Part shown: positions 8,574 to 17,356 of the stretch, in pieces
How positions within the stretch are numbered: the stretch's first letter is position 1
Layout of the letters: every line of letters starts with the position of its first letter
NCBI GenBank assembly: GCA_002372935.1
Contig: DFJF01000003.1
Location: 18,294 to 68,340, forward strand
DNA length: 50,047 bases
Direction of reading: 5' to 3'
DNA from: Clostridiales bacterium UBA3678
Lineage (GTDB): Bacteria > Bacillota > Clostridia > TANB77 > CAG-508
Position numbers and translations under genes: made by a program
The notes under the pieces: generated by a model
Database searches by the model: none
Told to the model about the DNA's origin: nothing
What the model saw: only the letters and a program-made list of their open reading frames with translations

Positions 8574-9917
8574 CTACAACTTATCCATTTCTTCTTCTGG
8601 TAATATTTTTAATAAATCTAATGCAAGATCCAAAGTTTGATTTATATTTCGCCTTTCATCTGTTCCCTGGTTAATAAACTTTTCCTCAAATTCATTTCCA
8701 AATTTTATATATCTTTTATCTGTTTCAGATAAATCACTTTCACCCAAAACCTTTGAAAGTGCTCTTACATCTTGAACCTTTGAATATGATGAAAATATTT
8801 GGTCTGCAATTTTTGCATGGTCTTTTCTAGTATACCCCTCTCCTATTCCATCTTTCATAAGTCTTGACAATGAATCTAAAATATTTATTGGTGGATTTAT
8901 ACCTTTTTGAGATAAATCTCTACTTAATACAATTTGCCCTTCTGTTATATAACCTGTTAAATCTGGTATTGGATGAGAAATATCATCATTTGGCATTGTT
9001 AGAATAGGGATTTCAGTTATAGAGCCGTTTTTGCCCCTTATCATCCCTGCTCTTTCATAAATTGAGGCCAAATCACTATACAAATATCCAGGGTATCCTT
9101 TTCTACTAGGGATTTCGCCCTTTAATGTAGATACCTCTCTTAAGCTTTCTGCATAAGCTGTCATATCAGTTAAAATAACTAAAACTTGCATATCTAAATC
9201 AAATGCTAAATATTCTGCACATGTTAATGCTACTTTTGGTGTTAGGATTCTTTCTATTGTAGGATCATTTGACAAGTTTTGAAACATTACAACCTTTGAA
9301 AGTACTCCACTTTCTTTAAAACTCGTTTTGAAAAAGTCTGCCGTTTCATATTCTGCCCCCATAAGCCCAAATACTATTGCAAATTTATCACTATCTGATA
9401 TATTTGATTGTTTAATAATTTGCTCTGTCAATAAATTATGATTTATTCCACTCCCTGAAAATATTGGCAATTTTTGTCCTCTAATTAATGTCATCAATCC
9501 ATCTATTGCAGATATTCCAGTTTCAATATAATTCTTTGGGTAGCTACGGCAAACAGGGTTTATAGCATTTCCGTTAATACTTCTTTCTACATCTGACTCT
9601 ATCTCACCAAGTCCATCAATAGGTCTTCCAGCTCCATCAAAGATCCTTCCTAACATTTTTTCTGAAAGTTTAATACTTAATGGCTTACCTTTTAAAGATG
9701 TTTGTACACCTCCTAAGTTCATACCATTTGTTCCTTCATATACTTCTATTGTAGCAATGTCTTTATCAACTTCGATGACATTGCCAATTCTTCTCTCTCC
9801 ATTCTGCAAAATTAACTCAACTTGTTCATCATAAGAAATTTCTTTTGGAGTTTTTATAAAGACTAATGGACCATTTATGTTTTCAATTCCTAAATATTGT
9901 ATTTTCAATCTTTTCAC
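8574..9917 (-). CDS. ntpB: V-type ATPase subunit B
   Basis: Non-catalytic nucleotide-binding subunit of the V1 head, alternating with subunit A. At 447 residues it shows the beta-barrel N-terminus, the family stretch GRIFDGAGRPIDG, and PIFSGSGINHNLL where catalytic subunits have a P-loop, as expected for B. The C-terminal helical domain ends in EEEMDKL. The start is uncertain: GTG at 9917 is 5 nt after the subunit A stop with little room for an SD, while TTG at 9908 has AGGTG about 6 nt upstream and would shorten the protein by three residues. Confidence 0.96.
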   Translation of the reverse strand: MKRLKIQYLGIENINGPLVFIKTPKEISYDEQVELILQNGERRIGNVIEVDKDIATIEVYEGTNGMNLGGVQTSLKGKPLSIKLSEKMLGRIFDGAGRPIDGLGEIESDVERSINGNAINPVCRSYPKNYIETGISAIDGLMTLIRGQKLPIFSGSGINHNLLTEQIIKQSNISDSDKFAIVFGLMGAEYETADFFKTSFKESGVLSKVVMFQNLSNDPTIERILTPKVALTCAEYLAFDLDMQVLVILTDMTAYAESLREVSTLKGEIPSRKGYPGYLYSDLASIYERAGMIRGKNGSITEIPILTMPNDDISHPIPDLTGYITEGQIVLSRDLSQKGINPPINILDSLSRLMKDGIGEGYTRKDHAKIADQIFSSYSKVQDVRALSKVLGESDLSETDKRYIKFGNEFEEKFINQGTDERRNINQTLDLALDLLKILPEEEMDKL

Positions 9918-9922
9918 CTACC

Positions 9923-11701
9923 TCATTCTATATGGCCTTCATATTCATTTTCCAACTTTTTAAATTCATTTTCAAATTCATGTTTTACACTATCAAATTT
10001 TTGTATTTCTTTATTATTTATTTCATATTTCAATTTTAAATATCTTTCGAAAAATCCTAATTTTTTTATTTCTGATAATGGTATTCCTTTTTCTATTAAT
10101 TCTAGTGATTCATTATACATAAATACTATTAAGTCCATCATCTTAAATTGTTTTTCAAGCGGTACAGATGTATCAATCTCATTAAATGAATTTTGTTGTA
10201 AAAATCCCACTCTTATGCATTTGCAAATTTCTAATACTAATTTCTTTAGATCAGAAAGTACATCTTTTCCAACAACTTTTGCAATCTTTTGTAATTCATC
10301 TTCTTCATTTAAAAGTTTTGTAATTTGATTTTTTACATTACTAAAATCTTCATTTATGTTTTCATCAAACCATTCTGCAAGTTCATTTGAATATTCACTA
10401 TAGCTTATTATCCAATTTATTGATGGATAATGTCTAGAATAAGCTAAATCTCTATCTAGTCCCCAAAATACATGGACAAATCTTCTTGTATTTTGTGTTA
10501 CTGGCTCTGAGAAGTCTGAGCCTTGAGGAGATACTGCGCCTATTATTGATACAGATCCTATATCTCCATTAAAAGTCTCCACTCTTCCAGCTCTACCATA
10601 AAATTCTGATAACCTTGATGGTAAATATGAAGGAAATCCCTCTTCTGCTGGCATCTCTTCAAGTCTTCCTGAAATTTCTCTTAGTGCTTCTGCCCACCTT
10701 GATGTAGAATCTGCCATTATAGCAACATTATATCCCATATCTCTATAATATTCTGCAATCGTTATTCCAGTATAAATAGATGCTTCACGTGCTGCAACTG
10801 GCATATTTGAAGTATTTGCTATTAATACTGTTCTTTCCATAAGTGGTCTTCCACTTCTTGGGTCTGTAAGCTTTGGAAAATCCTCTAAAACTTGAGTCAT
10901 TTCATTTCCTCTTTCCCCACAACCTATATATACAATAATATCTGCATCACACCATTTAGCAAGCTGATGCTGAGTTACAGTTTTTCCTGTACCAAAACCT
11001 CCAGGAATTGTAGCTGTTCCACCTTTTGCAATTGGAAATAAAGAATCTATTACTCTTTGCCCAGTAAGCAGAGGAATATTTGCTCTAAGTCTTGTTTTGT
11101 ATGGTCTTGGTGTTCTTACAGGCCATTTTTGATACATATTTATTTCTACAATCTTTCCATTTTCCATTTGAACTTTTGCAATTGTATCTGTAACTTTATA
11201 TTCTCCCTGTTCTGCAACAAATATAATTTTACCATTTAATTTTTTTGGATATAAAATTCTATTTTCGATAGCTTGAGTTTCTTGAACACACCCTAAAATA
11301 CTACCATATTCTATACTATCTCCTATATTGACCTTTGGAATAAAATTCCACTTTTTTTCTAAATCTATTCCTGAAACTTCAACACCTTTTCCTATGTATC
11401 CAGTTTTTAAAACTTCTTCTATTCTATTAAGAGGTCTTTGAACTCCATCATAAATATTGCCTATAATACCTGGACCTAATATTAAAGAAAGTGGTTCATT
11501 TTCTCCATAAACCTCTTCCCCAATTTTCATTCCAGATGTATCTTCATATACTTGGATAGTCGCAGATTTTTTATCTAACTTTATTACTTCACCCATAAGT
11601 TTTTGTTTGCCTACCTTTACCATATCATGCATGGCAAAATCTGCATCACCCTCAGCTATTACAACAGGACCATTTATCTTAGATATTACCTTTGTATTCA
11701 T
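9923..11701 (-). CDS. ntpA: V-type ATPase catalytic subunit A
   Basis: ATP-hydrolysing or ATP-synthesising subunit of the V1 head; 592 residues as expected. Landmarks: N-terminal barrel, the bulge domain special to A subunits (about 110-190), Walker A PGGFGTGKTVTQ near residue 235, the catalytic glutamate in GCGERGNEM, Walker B IMADSTSRWAEAL, and the C-terminal helical domain. Its ATG at 11701 lies inside the 3' end of the subunit E gene (23-bp overlap), so translation is probably coupled. Confidence 0.97.
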   Translation of the reverse strand: MNTKVISKINGPVVIAEGDADFAMHDMVKVGKQKLMGEVIKLDKKSATIQVYEDTSGMKIGEEVYGENEPLSLILGPGIIGNIYDGVQRPLNRIEEVLKTGYIGKGVEVSGIDLEKKWNFIPKVNIGDSIEYGSILGCVQETQAIENRILYPKKLNGKIIFVAEQGEYKVTDTIAKVQMENGKIVEINMYQKWPVRTPRPYKTRLRANIPLLTGQRVIDSLFPIAKGGTATIPGGFGTGKTVTQHQLAKWCDADIIVYIGCGERGNEMTQVLEDFPKLTDPRSGRPLMERTVLIANTSNMPVAAREASIYTGITIAEYYRDMGYNVAIMADSTSRWAEALREISGRLEEMPAEEGFPSYLPSRLSEFYGRAGRVETFNGDIGSVSIIGAVSPQGSDFSEPVTQNTRRFVHVFWGLDRDLAYSRHYPSINWIISYSEYSNELAEWFDENINEDFSNVKNQITKLLNEEDELQKIAKVVGKDVLSDLKKLVLEICKCIRVGFLQQNSFNEIDTSVPLEKQFKMMDLIVFMYNESLELIEKGIPLSEIKKLGFFERYLKLKYEINNKEIQKFDSVKHEFENEFKKLENEYEGHIE

Positions 11702-12251
11702 TGATTTTCTCCTTTAAATTTTCCAATATTGTATTATTTATTGATTCTTCGCTATTTTGTACTATGCATCCTCCAATATTAGAATCATCTATAGTTTCAA
11801 TTTTATAATTCAAATTACACAAAAAATTTGTAAATCTAATTTTATCATTTTTAGTTACAAAAATTATTAAATTATCTTTTTGTGAAATTTTGTTAATTGT
11901 TTCATAAACATTTTTTTTAAAATAACTTTCGTATTTTTCACTTTGAGTAATTTCTATAAACTGAGTTTTTAATTCTTCAAATAATTTATTCTCTATATTT
12001 TTATTTAATTCTACATCTTTTTGTTGATATTCATTTTCTAGATTCCACAAATTAGTATTATATTCTTTTTCTAATTTTAATAATATTTTATTTTTTTTAT
12101 TTTCCTGCTTTTTTTTAAAGTTACCTATTTCATTCTGAATTATATTTTGAGTTCTTTCTTTTATTTTTTCTTCTAATTCCTTTTTTTGTTTTTTTGCTTC
12201 ACTTATACAAATTGCTTCAAAGTTCTTAAGTTTTTCTTCTATTTCTGCCAA
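11679..12251 (-). CDS. ntpE: V-type ATPase subunit E (peripheral stalk)
   Basis: Peripheral-stalk subunit that holds the V1 head against rotation. The 190 residues have the right architecture: a long Lys/Glu coiled coil over the first two thirds, then a small globular C-terminal domain (about 105-190). Primary sequence is divergent and the assignment leans on position between F and A. Start is TTG at 12251 with GAGGTG about 8 nt upstream. Confidence 0.85.
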   Translation of the reverse strand: MAEIEEKLKNFEAICISEAKKQKKELEEKIKERTQNIIQNEIGNFKKKQENKKNKILLKLEKEYNTNLWNLENEYQQKDVELNKNIENKLFEELKTQFIEITQSEKYESYFKKNVYETINKISQKDNLIIFVTKNDKIRFTNFLCNLNYKIETIDDSNIGGCIVQNSEESINNTILENLKEKINEYKGNI

Positions 12252-12269
12252 AAAGAATCACCTCTTAAT

Positions 12270-12501
12270 CTAAATTTTTATTATTAATGGCAAATTTTTC
12301 TTTTTCATATCATCTATTTTATCTCCAGCCATTTTGTACGTTTCTTCATTAAACACAATAATACCGTACATCCAAATCTTCTCTTACTTCTTTTAAAACT
12401 TTTATTAGATCATTTTCCTGTCTTGTAACATATGTCTTAATCCCTGCTAATCTATATCCAACACTATCTTCATTTGAATTGAATATTCCTACTATTTTCA
12501 T
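12270..12501 (-). CDS. ntpG: V-type ATPase subunit F, read through a +1 frameshift at CGG
   Basis: Central-stalk regulatory subunit F, encoded in two frames. The first 45 codons (from ATG 12501, GAGGA SD) give MKIVGIFNSNEDSVG, YRLAGIKTYV and end in REDLDV; the next codon is CGG (12366-12364) and the frame meets TAA four codons later. If the C at 12366 is skipped, the next codon is GGT and the frame reads GIIVFNEETYKMAGDK to LPLIIKI and TAG at 12270. DV-GIIV is the expected family sequence, so the downstream frame is genuine. The combined product is 76 residues, shorter than the usual about 100: the C-terminal helix after the last strand is missing. Neighbours fit: between K and E, where F belongs. 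Sequencing error or a pseudogene are alternatives, but see the two other CGG cases. Confidence 0.85.
12363..12366 (-). other. putative +1 recoding site, CGG-T in ntpG
   Basis: Minus-strand context is GTA CGG TAT. The upstream frame puts CGG in register; the downstream frame of the same protein uses GGT after skipping C. Zero-frame stop TAA is four codons on. One of three identical events in this window. Confidence 0.75.
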
Positions 12502-12522
12502 GTAATCCTCTTTTCTTTTCAA

Positions 12523-12876
12523 TTAAATTTTATTTAATATCATTATTGAGATTATCAATCCATAAATAGCAATACCTTCTGCAAGTCCTGCGAATATAAT
12601 AGTTTTTCCTAATAACTCTGGATTTTCACTTACTGCTCCAACAGCAGCAGAAGCAACAACTGCAACTGCAATACCTGCACCAATACTTCCTAGTCCTGTA
12701 GCCAATGCTGCTGCAATTAATCCTAATCCATTACTTGAATTATTACTTGTCTCCTCTACTTCTGTAGTGTTTGTTGTATTACTGTCTGTTACGGCAAATA
12801 CCTTTCCAGCAAATATTGTTAATCCTAAAATAACTATTAAACTAAAAATTATTACTCCAATAAATTTTCTTTTCAT
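12523..12876 (-). CDS. ntpK: V-type ATPase proteolipid (c-ring) subunit K with leader peptide
   Basis: Rotor-ring subunit that carries the transported ion. A signal-peptide-like segment (about 1-29) and an Asn/Thr/Ser-rich stretch (about 30-50) precede a single two-helix hairpin (about 51-117). It is therefore an 8-kDa-type c subunit with a leader, not the double hairpin of E. hirae. The ion-binding glutamate is in helix 2 (GLAEGIAIYGLI). The helix-1 glutamine and the Ser/Thr after the glutamate found in Na+-type rings are not apparent (GSIGAGIAVAV and AEGIAIYG), which leans toward H+ coupling; this is inference. Leader removal would leave both hairpin ends outside, as expected for c subunits. 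Confidence 0.92.
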   Translation of the reverse strand: MKRKFIGVIIFSLIVILGLTIFAGKVFAVTDSNTTNTTEVEETSNNSSNGLGLIAAALATGLGSIGAGIAVAVVASAAVGAVSENPELLGKTIIFAGLAEGIAIYGLIISIMILNKI

Positions 12877-12976
12877 TTTTAATTTCCTTTCTATTTAAAA
12901 AATTTTAATATTATTAATTGAGAATATTAAATTATTTTTATTATCAAATATGCATAAGAGGCCAAATGTATAATTT

Positions 12977-14851
12977 TTAAATTGGCTTATATTCTCTTCC
13001 ATCACCAGAATAGAATCTACTAAACAATTCATAATATTCTAGCCTTAATACCTGAATTGCAACTATCAAACCCTCTAAAACAATTACTAAAGCATTTCCA
13101 AAAATTACTATTGCTATGCTTCCTGCGCCTGAAACCATATCTGACAAAATAAATACTGCCATACATAAGCCTACATGATTTATTGCAAATGCTGCAAGTC
13201 TTACAAATGAAATTGTATTACTCATAACTGAAAGTAACATTTCTATTATTTCAAATATTTTTTCTATTAAAGAATTTTTTTCTTCATTTTTTGATTTTTT
13301 CTTCTTCTCCATTAATCTTACTAAATTTTCTTTGAACATTATAATAATTAATGGAACAACTACAAGTAAAAGAATAAATCCTGTATTTGCTATTATCTTT
13401 CCTTTTACTAGATAGCCAACTGCAATTGCTAAAACTGCAATATAAAAAATTAATCCTGCCAATCCATTTTTATCAAAAAATATTTTTCCTTTATCTTTAT
13501 TTTTAATTCCATTTTTTATATTTAATATCATTGCTATAATTATTAAAATTGCACCACTTGCAATTCCAACACCTAGCATTGTAGTAATATTTTCCATTGG
13601 ATTCACTAGTATTGGCTTTATTACATCTTCCATTCCAAAAATACTACCATATAAAAATCCAAAAATTATTGATGATATTCCACCTGCTACAAGTATAGGT
13701 CCCAATTCTTTTTTCTTTTTTGCAAGAATTAATCCTATTAATAAAAATACAAACCCTTGTCCAACATCTCCAAACATAAATCCAAACATTAGAAATGCAG
13801 TTATTGCAACAAATGTTGTTGGGTCATGTTCTGTATAATTTGGTACTCCGTACATTTTTACAATCATTTCAAATGGTCTTACAAGTCTATTATTTTTTAA
13901 CTTCGTTGGAGCATTTTTTGGTACTTCATCATTTGTTTTTACAATATATTCTACATCTTCTTTTTTTAAATCAGGTAAAATTTTTTGTAAATTATTATAA
14001 GGTAACCAACCAACTATATAAAATGAATTTTTAGAATCATATGCTATATATTTTTTTACTACATTTACCTTTTCTAATATTACCAATTGATTATAATAAT
14101 TTTTTAAAATACTTTCATTATGCCTTTTTAGCTCTTCAAAATATTTTTGTAAAGTTTCTATTTCTTTTTCATAATCTAATATTTTACTATTTGTATTATA
14201 TATATAATCTTTTGCAGTACCAATAACATCTTCACTAATCCAGATTCTTTCAAAATTCAAAACTTGAAATAAACTATCAACTTCATTTTTCTTATTTCCA
14301 ACTGTAAAATACAATAGCCATGTTTCTTCATCATTTTTGTCAGCTTCTACTATAATTACATCCATATCTTTTATAGACTCTTTTAGTTCATTCATATTTT
14401 CTGTAGGAATTTTTCCATACCTAAACTTAATAAATTGTACACTGTACATTTTGTCTATTTCCACATTTACATTTTTTAAATGTTCAATTGGCTCAATTTT
14501 TTTCTTTAAATTTTCTATTTCTTTTTTCTTGTTTTCTAATTCTTTTTTCTTTTCTAAAATATTATTGTCTATCTTTTCAATATTTTCTTTTATTTCCTCA
14601 TATGAATTTTTTAATTCTATATCTTTAGGTTCAAAAGAAATATCTAATGCTTTTAAAACATTTTCTGTTTTCCTCGTTAAATCTCTAATATCAGAATTAT
14701 AGCTGAAATATGTTAATTTCCAACCTTTTTCTAACACTTTTGGTGCATTCTCCAATTGTATGCCACTTTTTAGCAAATATTTCGCAATTATATAATCTAA
14801 CTTTTCATTGTTACCCGTAATACTAAGCAATCTCATTTTCTCTATTGCCAA
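12977..14851 (-). CDS. ntpI: V-type ATPase subunit I (membrane stator, a subunit)
   Basis: Stator that provides the ion path against the proteolipid ring. The 624-residue protein has a cytoplasmic N-terminal half (about 1-340) with a coiled-coil arm of Lys/Glu helices, and a membrane half with about seven or eight helices from about residue 345 (PTTFVAITAFLMFGFMFGD onward). The essential arginine region is visible near the end as SNTISFVRLAAFAINHVGL, and the C-terminus ends LEYYELFSRFYSGDGREY, both family signatures. Start is TTG at 14851, preceded by AGGAAGTGA 6 nt upstream. Confidence 0.96.
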   Translation of the reverse strand: MAIEKMRLLSITGNNEKLDYIIAKYLLKSGIQLENAPKVLEKGWKLTYFSYNSDIRDLTRKTENVLKALDISFEPKDIELKNSYEEIKENIEKIDNNILEKKKELENKKKEIENLKKKIEPIEHLKNVNVEIDKMYSVQFIKFRYGKIPTENMNELKESIKDMDVIIVEADKNDEETWLLYFTVGNKKNEVDSLFQVLNFERIWISEDVIGTAKDYIYNTNSKILDYEKEIETLQKYFEELKRHNESILKNYYNQLVILEKVNVVKKYIAYDSKNSFYIVGWLPYNNLQKILPDLKKEDVEYIVKTNDEVPKNAPTKLKNNRLVRPFEMIVKMYGVPNYTEHDPTTFVAITAFLMFGFMFGDVGQGFVFLLIGLILAKKKKELGPILVAGGISSIIFGFLYGSIFGMEDVIKPILVNPMENITTMLGVGIASGAILIIIAMILNIKNGIKNKDKGKIFFDKNGLAGLIFYIAVLAIAVGYLVKGKIIANTGFILLLVVVPLIIIMFKENLVRLMEKKKKSKNEEKNSLIEKIFEIIEMLLSVMSNTISFVRLAAFAINHVGLCMAVFILSDMVSGAGSIAIVIFGNALVIVLEGLIVAIQVLRLEYYELFSRFYSGDGREYKPI

Positions 14852-14890
14852 TTTAAATCACTTCCTATCTTTGTATTTTTTTCCTTTGTA

Positions 14891-15856
14891 TTATATAATA
14901 ACTTGTCTTTGTATTTCTTCTTTTGAAAGTTTATATCTAATTCCTTCTATTATTGATATAATATTAGATTTTTCTATTTCTTTCATATAAAAATATGCTA
15001 TTATTGAACTTATATCATACTGGTCCTGTATAAAAACTTTTTTATACTTTTCATATATATATTTTTTAGAATTATCATAAATACTAGATTCTACTATTTC
15101 TTTATTTTTTTTATTTTCTAATATATATCTTGCATCTTGCAAAGATTGTATATTTTCTACATCCTGAATTGTTTTTATTTTTATCTTTTTTCCATAATTA
15201 ATAAAATATTTTTTATCATAGAATCCATAATATTTTTTACATCTATATATTGAAGAAATATTTATTAAATCTATCTGTGCACTAATAATATTTTTAAGCT
15301 TTTTACTTGATTCTTTTGCAATTAAATATAATTTTTCAAAATAATATTTAGTAAGCATATTATCTAATTCAAAAGTATTTTTGTTATTTTCAAAGATGTT
15401 TTTTAATTCCTCTTCTTCTATATTTTTTAAAAACTCTTCTGCATCTTTTACATTAATAAAATTTTCTAAATCTTTAAAAATTATTTTCCAAGTCTTAAAT
15501 TCTTCTATTTCTTGTTCTCTTTTACCCACATTTAAGTCTTTCCAAATGATTTTTAAAATTCTTATTTTATATTTTAATATATATGAATCAAACACTTTTT
15601 TTGTTTTACTATCAAGGTACCTATATATTTTATTTATGTCATTAACAATAACTCTATCTAATTTAGATTCTAATTCTATTCTTTTTGCATCAACATTTAA
15701 ATCATCTAATGGAGGCATTTTTGACTTTAAAATAATTATTGCATCTTTTCTTGTATTTTGTTTTAATAAATCTTCTATGTCTTCTTTTGTCAATGTTTTA
15801 GCATACATACCCTTTAATTTTGCATTTATATTTGGGTATTTAATTTTTTCTAACAT
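14891..15856 (-). CDS. ntpC: V-type ATPase subunit C
   Basis: Socket subunit joining the central shaft to the proteolipid ring (equivalent of eukaryotic d). The 321-residue, almost wholly alpha-helical protein begins with the family-like YPNINAKLKGMYAKTLTKED. Sequence is divergent and Lys/Ile rich; assignment is helped by its position between the G/H-like and I genes. Its ATG directly follows the stop of the upstream gene (AATAAATG), with AGGTG about 9 nt upstream, so translation is coupled. Confidence 0.85.
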   Translation of the reverse strand: MLEKIKYPNINAKLKGMYAKTLTKEDIEDLLKQNTRKDAIIILKSKMPPLDDLNVDAKRIELESKLDRVIVNDINKIYRYLDSKTKKVFDSYILKYKIRILKIIWKDLNVGKREQEIEEFKTWKIIFKDLENFINVKDAEEFLKNIEEEELKNIFENNKNTFELDNMLTKYYFEKLYLIAKESSKKLKNIISAQIDLINISSIYRCKKYYGFYDKKYFINYGKKIKIKTIQDVENIQSLQDARYILENKKNKEIVESSIYDNSKKYIYEKYKKVFIQDQYDISSIIAYFYMKEIEKSNIISIIEGIRYKLSKEEIQRQVII

Positions 15857-16174
15857 TTATTCATCACCTCTAATTAGCTCAGAGATTATTGTATCTTTTA
15901 TCTGTTGTTTTTTTACCTCAAATTTATTTTCCTTTTCTTGTTTATTTCTTAAAAATTCTTGTTCTTTTTCTTCTCTTTTTTGCTGTAATTTGGAAACATA
16001 TTCTTCCTTTTTCTGACTTATTTTACTTTTCATTTCCGCTTCATAAATAGCTTCTTTTATTGAAATTTCCTGTTTTATATATTTATCTATATTTTCTGCT
16101 CTTTGATTTAATTCATCTAATGTTTTTTTAGAATTATTATCTATTTGTAATATATTCTTTATTGTTTCGTCCAT
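15857..16174 (-). CDS. V-type ATPase G/H-like peripheral-stalk coiled coil
   Basis: A 105-residue, highly charged helical protein (Lys/Glu/Gln heptads throughout about 20-95), the expected partner of subunit E in the peripheral stalk; E. hirae NtpF is the comparable first gene of its operon. Sequence is low-complexity, so the call depends on position as first gene and on coiled-coil character. The frame opens at 16189, but that ATG overlaps the SD (GAGGTG); ATG at 16174, 7 nt downstream of the SD, is chosen. Confidence 0.72.
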   Translation of the reverse strand: MDETIKNILQIDNNSKKTLDELNQRAENIDKYIKQEISIKEAIYEAEMKSKISQKKEEYVSKLQQKREEKEQEFLRNKQEKENKFEVKKQQIKDTIISELIRGDE

Positions 16175-16225
16175 GGTATCACACCTCATCTAGTTAAATT
16201 TTTCAACTCTTTTTTTTATTAATAT

Positions 16226-16254
16226 ATAATACTACTATTAAAAAATTTTTTCAA
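16226..16254 (-). promoter_or_regulatory. promoter of the V-ATPase operon
   Basis: Minus-strand TTGAAA (16249-16254), 17-bp spacer, TATTAT (16226-16231), about 40 nt before the SD of the first operon gene. The region is extremely AT-rich, so chance matches are possible. Confidence 0.5.
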
Positions 16255-16331
16255 TATTTTTTATGACATTTTTAAAAATTATTAACATACTTTATAAAAG
16301 ATATTTTTAAATTTAATATCAGCACACTAAT

Positions 16332-16384
16332 AATTAGTTTTCTAACTATTGGTAGGTTTATTATTATGTAAATTATGATATACT
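16332..16384 (+). promoter_or_regulatory. extended -10 promoter and imperfect palindrome before the XRE gene
   Basis: TGATATACT (TATACT at 16379-16384) is an extended -10 element about 20 nt before the SD; a -35 is weak. Upstream, AATTAGTT and AACTATT around TTCT (16332-16350) make an imperfect dyad that could be an operator for the adjacent regulator (inference). Confidence 0.45.
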
Positions 16385-16413
16385 ATAGAAAATCAGATTT
16401 TTAGGAGGTACTT

Positions 16414-16752
16414 ATGAATGCAGAAGTAAAATCCGAAATGGATAAAGTATTTGGTTTAATATTAAAACAACATAGAAAAGATTTAAATTATACTCAAGCA
16501 GATATGGCTGAAAAATTAGGCATTTCCGAAAAATATGTTTCAAGAGTAGAAACTGGTATAGGTGGAATTAGTAAAGAAACATTAGCAAAATATATGAATA
16601 TTTTAGGGATAAGCCCTAATGTGATGTATAAAGAATTTATTAAAAACCCAAAAGTACAGCAAGAAATAGAAATATCAGAATCACTTTCTGAATTGTCAAC
16701 TGAAAAGCTTGAATTGATTTTAGAAATAGCAAAAAAATTAAAAGATTTATAA
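16414..16752 (+). CDS. XRE-family helix-turn-helix regulator
   Basis: A 112-residue cytoplasmic DNA-binding protein. The HTH domain (about 13-70) has the classical QADMAEKLGISEKYVSRVE recognition unit and a following TLAKYMNILGIS helix; the C-terminal part is a short charged helical tail. SD AGGAGG lies 7 nt before the ATG. It is transcribed divergently from the V-ATPase operon and converges on the amidoligase cassette, so it could regulate either, or itself. A strong terminator follows directly. Confidence 0.92.
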   Translation: MNAEVKSEMDKVFGLILKQHRKDLNYTQADMAEKLGISEKYVSRVETGIGGISKETLAKYMNILGISPNVMYKEFIKNPKVQQEIEISESLSELSTEKLELILEIAKKLKDL

Positions 16753-16756
16753 TATC

Positions 16757-16795
16757 AAAACCCACAAAAATATAAATTATTTTTGTGGGTTTTTT
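16757..16795 (+). terminator. terminator after the XRE gene
   Basis: AAAACCCACAAAAAT pairs with ATTTTTGTGGGTTTT and ends in TTTTT, 5 nt past the stop. The flanking A and T runs make it usable in both directions, so it may also end the convergent cassette beginning at 19771. Confidence 0.92.
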
Positions 16796-16850
16796 GCCAC
16801 TAATATCAATCATTACAATATTACAATTATTAGATATTTCGTAATTAAAT

Positions 16851-17354
16851 TCATTTTTTATAAAAAATTTTTTTAATAGCATTAAATATTTTTTTCATAA
16901 AAGATTCTTTATAAACAATTAGGCTTTCTTTGTTTTCAATACTATTATCAGTTATATCAATATTTTTTTTATATAATTCCTCTTTGCTGTTTCTTTCTAT
17001 TTTATTTGAATTACTATCAAATAAATCATCTTTATCATATTTTTTCTTTTTTTCATTTTCAATTTTTTGAAAACAATATTTATCATATTCTCTCCAGACA
17101 TCTTTTTCATCATCTGTGGCAATATATCTAATATATAAATCTACAAATATGGCTTTAGTCTCAGTCATAAAATTTTGTTCATTTGGTTCTTTTGTTTCAT
17201 CATATATAAAATGATAATTTTGATTTTTATTTTTATTTAAATTATCCACATAGATTTTAGGTATTTTATTAAATTCATCAGTTGGTAATCTTTTTAATAT
17301 TTCAATTAATTCAACATAAGCGTTGTTATAAATTATATTATTTTCTAATATCAA
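16851..17354 (-). CDS. unknown charged protein, third gene of the amidoligase cassette
   Basis: A 167-residue, Lys/Asn/Glu-rich soluble protein. A folded N-terminal half (about 1-100, with LIEILKRLPTDEFNKIPKIY, YHFIYDETKEPNEQN and KAIFVDLYIRYIATDDEK) precedes a low-complexity linker and a basic amphipathic C-terminus (MKKIFNAIKKIFYKK). I recognise no family with an assigned function. Start is TTG at 17354; its SD AGGAG lies within the last codons of the amidoligase gene, whose stop is 2 nt away, so the two are translationally coupled. Confidence 0.75.
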   Translation of the reverse strand: MILENNIIYNNAYVELIEILKRLPTDEFNKIPKIYVDNLNKNKNQNYHFIYDETKEPNEQNFMTETKAIFVDLYIRYIATDDEKDVWREYDKYCFQKIENEKKKKYDKDDLFDSNSNKIERNSKEELYKKNIDITDNSIENKESLIVYKESFMKKIFNAIKKIFYKK

Positions 17355-17356
17355 TT

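Noticed and set aside
12877..12976. Small gene between proteolipid K and subunit I
   Set aside because: Very AT-rich 100 bases with no SD-start pair or continuous frame; I see nothing in it.
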